From contig JAKSTQ010000020.1 in assembly GCA_024402475.1 (NCBI GenBank), positions 1 to 42,997 of the forward strand: a stretch of 42,997 nucleotides of DNA, written 5' to 3'. The notes under the pieces are model-generated. The model did no database searches. It was not told where the DNA came from and worked only from the letters and a program-made list of their open reading frames with translations. The stretch is from Treponema sp. GTDB taxonomy: Bacteria > Spirochaetota > Spirochaetia > Treponematales > Treponemataceae. Of the stretch, positions 39,236 through 42,997 are shown piece by piece. Both the position numbers and the translations under genes were made by a program. The stretch's first letter is position 1; each line of letters begins with the position of its first letter.

Positions 39236-40771
39236 ATGGCTATTGATAAATACGAAATCGTTATTGGTTGCGAAATCCATACTCAGCTTTTGACAAAAAC
39301 AAAGGCGTTCTGTGCATGTGAAAACCGTTACGGCGGTATGCCTGACACACGCGTTTGTCCGGTTTGTCTTGGACTTCCTGGTGCTATGCCTCGTGTAAGC
39401 GAAGGTTATGTTGAACTTGGCGCTGTTGCAGGACAGGCTCTCAACTGTAATATTGCACGCTTTACAAAATTTGACCGTAAGCACTATTTCTATCCTGACC
39501 TTGCAAAAGGTTATCAGATCACTCAGTACGATATTCCGCTTTGCTCTGATGGTCATGTTGATCTTCCGTTCTCACATTATCCAAAAGATGAACAGCCAGG
39601 CGGTGCTAAATGCCGTGATAAGAACTTTAAGGGCGAAGATTGTATTATTGACGGAAAATACCGCCGCGTGCGCATTGAACGCATTCACCTTGAAGAAGAC
39701 GTAGGTAAGTCTCTTCATATTGAAGGCAAACATTCTTACATTGACTATAACCGTTGTGGTACACCACTTATCGAAATTGTTACAAAGCCTGATATGACAA
39801 GTCCAGAAGAAGCAGCTTTGTTCATGCAGACAGTTCAGGAAATTTTGCGTTATGTAAAAGTAACAAAAGGTAACCTTGAAGAAGGTAATATGCGTTGTGA
39901 TGCAAACATCAACCTTAATGTCTGGGAAGACGGCAAACTTTATCACACACCAATTTCCGAAATCAAAAACCTTAACTCATTCCGTGCAATTAAAGAAGCA
40001 TGTGCTTACGAAGCAAAACGTCAGCTCCAGGAATTTATTGATGACCGTCAGGAATTCAATCCTGGTTTCAAAGTAACAATGGGTTGGGATGAAGACAAGG
40101 GACAGACAGTTGTTCAGCGTACAAAGAACTCATTTGTAGATTACCGTTTTGTTGTTGAACCTGACATCAAACCATTCTCAGTTTCTGAAGAACTTATTTC
40201 TACAGCAGCTTCTAAAGTAGGTGAATTACCAGAAGCAAAGCGTAACCGTTACAAGAAAGAATTTGGACTCAGCGATTTTGATGCAGAAACACTTACTTCA
40301 AGCCGTGAACTTGCTTTGTGGTTCGAAGAAGCAATCAAAGACGCAAAAAGTGCTAAGCGCGTTGCAAACCTTATTCTTTCTGAACTTCTTGCAGTTCTCA
40401 ACGAAAAGAATATGTCAATTCTTGATGTTGCATTAAGTCCAAAACACATCACAGAACTTGCAAATGCACTTGAAGAAAGCAAGATTACAAGTAAGCAGGG
40501 AAAAGAAGTTTTTGCTGACATGCTTGCTACAAATAAAATGCCATCTGAAATTATTAAAGAAAAAGGCATGGAAATTGTAAGTGATGCAGGTGCAATCGAA
40601 AAAATTGTTGACGAAGTTATTGCTGCAAATCCAAAGGCAGTTGCTGACTACAAATCAGGTAAGACAAATGTTGTAGGATGGCTTATGGGACAGGTTATGA
40701 AACAGTCTCAGGGAAAAGCAAATCCTAAACAGGCTACAGAACTTGTTTCTAAAAAACTTGCAGCCCTTTAG
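39236..40771 (+). CDS. gatB: Aspartyl/glutamyl-tRNA amidotransferase subunit B
   Basis: This 511-residue GatB is the kinase/transamidase scaffold of GatCAB, which turns Glu-tRNA-Gln (and Asp-tRNA-Asn) into Gln- and Asn-tRNA. The N-terminal signature is EIVIGCEIHTQLLTKTKAFCACENRYGG. The zinc-site cysteines lie in CAC and CPVC, HYFYPDLAKGYQITQYD is intact, and the C-terminal YqeY-like domain ends NVVGWLMGQVMKQSQGKANPKQ. gatA and gatC are not in the window. AGGAAAC precedes the ATG. Confidence 0.97.
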   Translation: MAIDKYEIVIGCEIHTQLLTKTKAFCACENRYGGMPDTRVCPVCLGLPGAMPRVSEGYVELGAVAGQALNCNIARFTKFDRKHYFYPDLAKGYQITQYDIPLCSDGHVDLPFSHYPKDEQPGGAKCRDKNFKGEDCIIDGKYRRVRIERIHLEEDVGKSLHIEGKHSYIDYNRCGTPLIEIVTKPDMTSPEEAALFMQTVQEILRYVKVTKGNLEEGNMRCDANINLNVWEDGKLYHTPISEIKNLNSFRAIKEACAYEAKRQLQEFIDDRQEFNPGFKVTMGWDEDKGQTVVQRTKNSFVDYRFVVEPDIKPFSVSEELISTAASKVGELPEAKRNRYKKEFGLSDFDAETLTSSRELALWFEEAIKDAKSAKRVANLILSELLAVLNEKNMSILDVALSPKHITELANALEESKITSKQGKEVFADMLATNKMPSEIIKEKGMEIVSDAGAIEKIVDEVIAANPKAVADYKSGKTNVVGWLMGQVMKQSQGKANPKQATELVSKKLAAL

Positions 40772-40788
40772 TTTGTGCAGATTTAATT

Positions 40789-42165
40789 TTACTTGAGAGA
40801 GTTAACAAACTTTCTGAAATCAGGCGTGCTTAAAGCATTCTTTGCTTCGAGCACGTCTTTTTTTGTATATGGCTTGTAAGTTACATCAAAAAGTCCGTAT
40901 TCTTTTTTGAGGCGGAGAATTCTTGTAACAGAATCATTAAGTTTATTTTCTGAAAGTTTTCCTGATTTAACTGCGTTTTCGATGTTGATGTAGAATTGTT
41001 CAAGGCGTTCAAGGTCTTTGCTTGAAGTAATTGAAATAGGATGGCACAAAAGATTTGCTCCAGCATTAAGTGCATTGATAGCGGCAGTGCTTTCTGTAAA
41101 GTACGCAGCAATAGCGCCCATATCAAGAGCATCAGTTACGATAACGCCTTCAAATCCCATGTCTTTTCGAAGGATGTCCTGTAAAATTGCTTCAGATAAA
41201 GTTGCAGGTTTTTCGATGTATTTTTGAGCTTTATCAGCCCAGATAAGATTTGAGTCCAGGCCCGGGAACTGAATGTGCGCAGTCATAATCATTGGGATTC
41301 CTTCTTTGATGGCTTTTCTGAAAGGAACGAATTCGCAGTCTTCAAGAGCGGCACGTTTTTTTTCTACAACAGGAAGTCCGTAGTGAGAATCAGTGTGAGT
41401 GTCGCCGTGTCCCGGAAAATGTTTGCCGCACGCAATAACACCAGAATCTTTGTGGCCAAGATAATTTTGAGTTGCATAGACAGCGGCTTTCTGCGGATCT
41501 GAGGAATAACTTCTGTCGCCGATTACAGGGTTTGCAGGATTTGAATCAACATCACAGACAGGCGCAAAGTTTGTGTTAAGGCCAACAGCCTTTAACTGCT
41601 TGCCAAGAATCTGTCCCTGTTTAAAGCAAATTTGCGGTTTGTGCAAGTTACCGATTTTTTTTGCAGGCGGAAAAACCGGAGTAAAACGGATTCTGTTTAC
41701 ACGGCCGCCTTCCTGGTCAATGCCAATCAGCAAAGGAATTTTATTGTTTTGAACAGCGGCTTCCTGGAGTATTCCGGTAAAGTGCATGGTCTGTTCAACA
41801 GATTCTGTATTTTCTGCAAAGAGAATAACATTGCCGGCATGGTAATCTTTGATTACAGTCAGGACAGTGTCGTTCACTTTTTGAAGACCCACAACATCTT
41901 TAATACCGCGGGCAGTTTCGTAAGGTTGAATTCTTGATTTGTCATAAGAGTCAAGGTCTGAGATTTCCCAGTATCTGAAGTTAACCAGAAGTACCTGTCC
42001 GATTTTTTGCCTTAAGGTCATGGAATTAACCATTTTGACAATCGGATCATTTTTATCAGATGAATCAGAGACGGTGGATTCCTGCTGAGTTGATTTACAG
42101 GAAGTTATATTTAAAAGCGCAAGAACACAGATAGCAGCAAAATAAGAAACGCATGTTTTTTTCAT
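40789..42165 (-). CDS. GH3 beta-N-acetylhexosaminidase-like lipoprotein
   Basis: This 458-residue lipoprotein (ITSC, Cys23) has a single GH3 catalytic domain of the NagZ/BglX-type shape. The general acid/base loop is GKHFPGHGDTHTDSHYG, the substrate Asp/Arg is in GIDQEGGRVNRI, and the nucleophile is in VIVTDALDMGAI. NagZ enzymes release GlcNAc from peptidoglycan fragments. The lipid anchor places this one outside the cytoplasmic membrane, where it could also act on host or dietary beta-GlcNAc glycans. The predicted transcript begins three bases before the ATG (TATAAT at 42175-42180). Only 17 bases separate it from gatB. Confidence 0.88.
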   Translation of the reverse strand: MKKTCVSYFAAICVLALLNITSCKSTQQESTVSDSSDKNDPIVKMVNSMTLRQKIGQVLLVNFRYWEISDLDSYDKSRIQPYETARGIKDVVGLQKVNDTVLTVIKDYHAGNVILFAENTESVEQTMHFTGILQEAAVQNNKIPLLIGIDQEGGRVNRIRFTPVFPPAKKIGNLHKPQICFKQGQILGKQLKAVGLNTNFAPVCDVDSNPANPVIGDRSYSSDPQKAAVYATQNYLGHKDSGVIACGKHFPGHGDTHTDSHYGLPVVEKKRAALEDCEFVPFRKAIKEGIPMIMTAHIQFPGLDSNLIWADKAQKYIEKPATLSEAILQDILRKDMGFEGVIVTDALDMGAIAAYFTESTAAINALNAGANLLCHPISITSSKDLERLEQFYINIENAVKSGKLSENKLNDSVTRILRLKKEYGLFDVTYKPYTKKDVLEAKNALSTPDFRKFVNSLK

Positions 42166-42174
42166 ATTAAAATA

Positions 42175-42180
42175 ATTATA
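42175..42180 (-). promoter_or_regulatory. -10 box of the GH3 gene, nearly leaderless
   Basis: On the minus strand a consensus TATAAT ends nine bases before the ATG whose A is 42165, predicting a 3-base leader. The -35 region is weak. No Shine-Dalgarno. Confidence 0.5.
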
Positions 42181-42272
42181 ACACAGATTTGCAAAAAATG
42201 CAGAAGAAGTGTTTATTGCATAACAGTAAAAAATCTGTAGTATGGTGGGAAAAAATTTTGATAAAAATGGAA

Positions 42273-42932
42273 TTATTTTTTAACGATGCGAATAAACAAA
42301 TTGGAACAGTAAGGGTAGGGTGATTTCCAGATTTGTTTGAAATTATTTATTTCGACTTTTCGGTTGTAAAGTTTGTTCCCTTTTACATTACGCCATTTTG
42401 GAACAGAGTCCTGAAGATAAATGTATTTTGAATCGAATCCGGTTACTACAAGGTAATGACTTGTTGTTGCAGTTTCCTGAGTAAGGATGATAACAGGAAT
42501 TCCTTTTGCAACTGCATTTTTTAAATCATCAACAGAGCCTGTGTAATATTCCGGTGTGAATTTTGAGCCTGCAAAATATTTTTCAAAAACTTTTGGATAT
42601 GCGCCGCCTTCCCATTTGCATGGAAAGTTTTTGCTGTGATAAAGTTGTACACCATTGCACTGCTGGCCGTAAAAACGCATAAGATATCCGATTGAACATC
42701 CGCTGCATTCAAATCCGGTCTGGGAATCAGGTGCAGCATATTTTTGAATTATATATTCTTTAGGAGTTTCTCCAGATTTTTTGTATTTAGCGGGGAATGT
42801 AATTGCATTGTCATAAAACCATTGTTTTTCCTTTTCGGACATTTTATCAACATCTGATGGTTTTATTGCATATGCGTTAAAAAAGAATAACAGGGGTAAT
42901 AAAAGAAATGCAGTTTTTTTTATAAAGTTCAT
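42273..42932 (-). CDS. Exported C39-like (papain-fold) cysteine peptidase
   Basis: This 219-residue protein has a signal peptide (KK, then TAFLLLPLLFFFNAYA, cleavage near residue 22). The domain resembles peptidase C39-like (Peptidase_C39_2). The probable catalytic Cys76 is in GFECSGCSIGYLMRFYG, His is in TTSHYLVVTGFD, and Asp is in YIYLQDSVPKW. It would cut peptides in the periplasm or outside; the ABC-exporter fusion of bacteriocin-processing C39 peptidases is absent. ATG 42932 (GGGAG upstream) is chosen. The longer reading frame to 42974 runs into tRNA-like sequence. Confidence 0.78.
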   Translation of the reverse strand: MNFIKKTAFLLLPLLFFFNAYAIKPSDVDKMSEKEKQWFYDNAITFPAKYKKSGETPKEYIIQKYAAPDSQTGFECSGCSIGYLMRFYGQQCNGVQLYHSKNFPCKWEGGAYPKVFEKYFAGSKFTPEYYTGSVDDLKNAVAKGIPVIILTQETATTSHYLVVTGFDSKYIYLQDSVPKWRNVKGNKLYNRKVEINNFKQIWKSPYPYCSNLFIRIVKK

Positions 42933-42940
42933 TTGAATGA

Positions 42941-42997
42941 ATTCTCCCGGACTTGAACCGATCCCTCCAGTCACAAACCTCCTGTTTGTTCCTTCCG
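42941..42997 (-). tRNA. Possible partial tRNA or tRNA-like fragment at the window edge
   Basis: On the minus strand the sequence has a T-loop-like GGTTCAAGTCC with partial T-stem pairing, then an acceptor-like stretch. Upstream of it ACAAA and TTTGT flank a 7-base loop like an anticodon arm, but position 33 would be A rather than the usual U and the variable region is long. The 5' half is outside the window. It may be a degraded tRNA or chance. Confidence 0.22.

Noticed and set aside
42933..42974. Longer peptidase start at 42974
   Set aside because: The added codons fall in tRNA-like sequence and come before the signal peptide, which would be unusual. ATG 42932 has GGGAG upstream and begins directly with the signal peptide.

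Overview
The window is an AT-rich, densely coding chromosomal segment from a spirochaete, most likely a host-associated Treponema. This is inferred from gene content and style: a cyclic-nucleotide-binding regulator next to murB and cysS, an ECF sigma/anti-sigma pair beside cysS, a PilZ protein, many small signal-peptide or lipoprotein genes, and TTG/GTG starts. From memory, murB, cysS and a sigma-24 gene are also neighbours in T. pallidum; this could not be checked here. No transposase, CRISPR array, rRNA or phage gene was seen.

Layout. 1-384 is a gene-free, palindrome-rich patch with two copies of a 49/50-base hairpin repeat, a tRNA-like 3' fragment and two strong terminators. 385-6226 holds a small monooxygenase-fold protein, a secreted protein, a GH32 sucrase/fructanase, a TIGR02757 protein, a D12-class adenine methyltransferase and a MATE pump. 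6295-10872 (minus) holds cysS and an ECF sigma / anti-sigma / TIG-transglutaminase-like operon. 10922-14304 (plus) carries murB, a double cNMP-domain regulator and two exported proteins. 14331-21275 (minus) carries a TPR protein, a PilZ protein, a phosphodiester-glycosidase-like lipoprotein, an exported serine protease, an XRE-cupin regulator and an unrecognised protein. 21327-26722 has a von Willebrand A protein, two tandem GGDEF proteins with a TPR lipoprotein, and a Zur-like regulator with a zinc-binding lipoprotein.

The most coherent system is 26740-38289: an AraC-type regulator, divergent from a cytidylate-kinase-like gene, then a complete urea uptake and hydrolysis locus urtABCDE-ureAB-ureC-ureE-ureF-ureG-ureD. 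Urease gamma and beta are fused, as in Helicobacter, and every active-site residue of UreC is conserved. The AraC/kinase intergenic region carries a direct repeat placed like an AraC operator. The araC-like gene, the kinase-like gene and urtA each have a terminator-like hairpin just before the ribosome binding site, and another hairpin lies between urtA and urtB. This suggests activator control combined with transcription attenuation. The window ends with purC-gatB, a GH3 beta-N-acetylhexosaminidase-like lipoprotein, a C39-like peptidase and a second tRNA-like fragment.

Two further themes: many genes have a -10 box 6-9 bases before the start codon and no Shine-Dalgarno, so they are predicted leaderless or nearly so; and most convergent gene pairs are separated by only 5-26 bases without a terminator.
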